From positions 1 to 28,287 of the forward strand of contig JBELLU010000022.1 of the NCBI GenBank assembly GCA_042096455.1: a stretch of DNA of 28,287 bases. The letters run 5' to 3'. Source of the stretch: UBA7445 sp042096455. GTDB taxonomy: Bacteria; Verrucomicrobiota; Verrucomicrobiia; Opitutales; Coraliomargaritaceae. Both the position numbers and the translations under genes were made by a program. Positions 27,709 through 28,287 of this stretch are shown in pieces (position 1 is the stretch's first letter; each line of letters begins with the position of its first letter). Below the pieces are notes generated by a model. It was not told where the DNA came from. It ran no database searches and saw only the letters and a list, made by a program, of their open reading frames with translations.

Positions 27709-28242
27709 ATGCAAATTGCCGCCGACTCCGTTGTCTCCATCGACTACACCCTCAAGAACGATGAGGGCACTATCATTGACCAGTCCCAGCCCGGACAACC
27801 CATGGATTACCTGCACGGTCATCGCAACATCATTCCCGGTCTCGAAAACGCCCTCCTTGGCAAAACCGCCGGCGAATCGGTCGAAGTACGCGTTGAGCCT
27901 GCCGAAGGTTACGGTGAATTCAACCCCGCCCTCGAACAAGTGGTTCCCCGCGAGCGTTTCCAGGGGGTCGACAATCTCGAAGTCGGCATGCAATTTCAGG
28001 CGAGCACCGAACAGGGCCCCGTCGCGGTTCGCATCAAAAAAGTGGAGGGTGAAGAAGTCACGGTTGACGGCAACCACCCCCTTGCCGGACAACACCTGAA
28101 TTTCTCCGTTACGGTGCAGGGCGTACGCGTAGCCACCGAAGAAGAAAAAGCCCACGGCCACATCCACCAGAGCGGCGGCGAAGGCGGTTGCTGCGGCGGC
28201 GGTGGCGGCGAGGGTGAAGGCGGCGGTTGCGGCTGCAACTAA
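27709..28242 (+). CDS. slyD: SlyD-type FKBP peptidyl-prolyl isomerase with metal-binding tail
   Basis: Peptidyl-prolyl cis-trans isomerase and chaperone, 177 residues. The split FKBP domain (VSIDYTLKNDEG at the start; HGHRNIIPGLENALLGK) encloses the insert-in-flap chaperone domain (about 70-120), followed by GNHPLAGQHLNF, which closes the FKBP fold. The tail from about residue 148 is rich in His, Gly and Cys (His149, His151, His153; Cys161, Cys162, Cys174, Cys176), resembling the nickel-binding tail of E. coli SlyD. Nickel delivery to hydrogenase or urease is known for E. coli; no such genes are visible here. Divergent from glnD across 139 bp. Confidence 0.93.
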   Translation: MQIAADSVVSIDYTLKNDEGTIIDQSQPGQPMDYLHGHRNIIPGLENALLGKTAGESVEVRVEPAEGYGEFNPALEQVVPRERFQGVDNLEVGMQFQASTEQGPVAVRIKKVEGEEVTVDGNHPLAGQHLNFSVTVQGVRVATEEEKAHGHIHQSGGEGGCCGGGGGEGEGGGCGCN

Positions 28243-28262
28243 AGCCGCACGCGCTGGTTGGA

Positions 28263-28282
28263 AAGCGACAGGAGTGTCGCTT
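28263..28282 (+). repeat. Palindromic element at window end (terminator or REP-like)
   Basis: Perfect 8-bp arms AAGCGACA and TGTCGCTT around a GGAG loop, 20 nt after the slyD stop. The window ends 5 nt later, so a following T-run cannot be judged. It could be the slyD terminator or one unit of a dispersed intergenic palindrome; I saw no second copy in the window. Confidence 0.4.
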
Positions 28283-28287
28283 CTACG

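Overview
This 28.3 kb window is a dense, housekeeping stretch of a bacterial chromosome with about 22 protein genes, no RNA genes, no mobile elements and no CRISPR array. The protein set and style (long-form plant/cyanobacterial-like IspH with an extra N-terminal domain, AtpB and AtpF with signal-peptide-like N-termini, few Shine-Dalgarno sequences, moderately GC-rich DNA) suggest a Gram-negative member of the Verrucomicrobiota, probably Opitutae-like. That placement is an impression from protein character, not a search result.

Layout. (1) 1-6683, minus strand: a complete F-type ATP synthase operon, transcribed atpB-atpE-atpF-atpH-atpA-atpG-atpD-atpC, without atpI at its head. A small plus-strand gene for a protein with one C-terminal membrane segment (6871-7110) lies beside its promoter region. 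(2) 7112-9740, minus: phoB-phoR phosphate-type two-component system followed by trmB (tRNA m7G46 methyltransferase). (3) 9935-14328, minus: recA, mnmE and mnmG; the last two overlap by one base and make the tRNA U34 modification complex. (4) 14389-15646, plus: ogt (O6-alkylguanine repair), divergent from recA across only 60 bp, then a HAD phosphatase-like gene. (5) 15650-16649, minus: a gamma-glutamylcyclotransferase-like gene and, upstream of it, an AhpC-type peroxiredoxin with its own terminator and a 7-1-7 inverted repeat in its promoter region. (6) 16797-18158, plus: miaB, tail-to-tail with ispH (minus, to 19894), their stop codons interlocked in a palindrome. (7) 20026-21215, plus: a RelE/ParE-fold-like protein translationally coupled to pssA (phosphatidylserine synthase), then an AT-rich 273-bp gap and dnaN (beta clamp). 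(8) 22591-27569, minus: glnD (PII uridylyltransferase), a soluble GAF-GAF histidine kinase and a VanZ-like membrane protein, the last two coupled. (9) 27709-28242, plus: SlyD-type peptidyl-prolyl isomerase, followed by a palindrome cut by the window edge.

How it fits together: energy generation (ATP synthase), translation fidelity (MnmE/G, MiaB, TrmB), DNA replication and repair (DnaN, RecA, Ogt), phosphate and nitrogen sensing (PhoBR, GlnD), lipid and isoprenoid synthesis (PssA, IspH) and peroxide defence (AhpC). atp, mnmE/mnmG and dnaN are often near the replication origin in bacteria, so an origin-proximal location is possible. I did not find a convincing undescribed multi-gene system. The best leads are the IspH fusion, the RelE-like/PssA coupling, the shortened ATP synthase delta subunit, and the putative peroxide-responsive operator.
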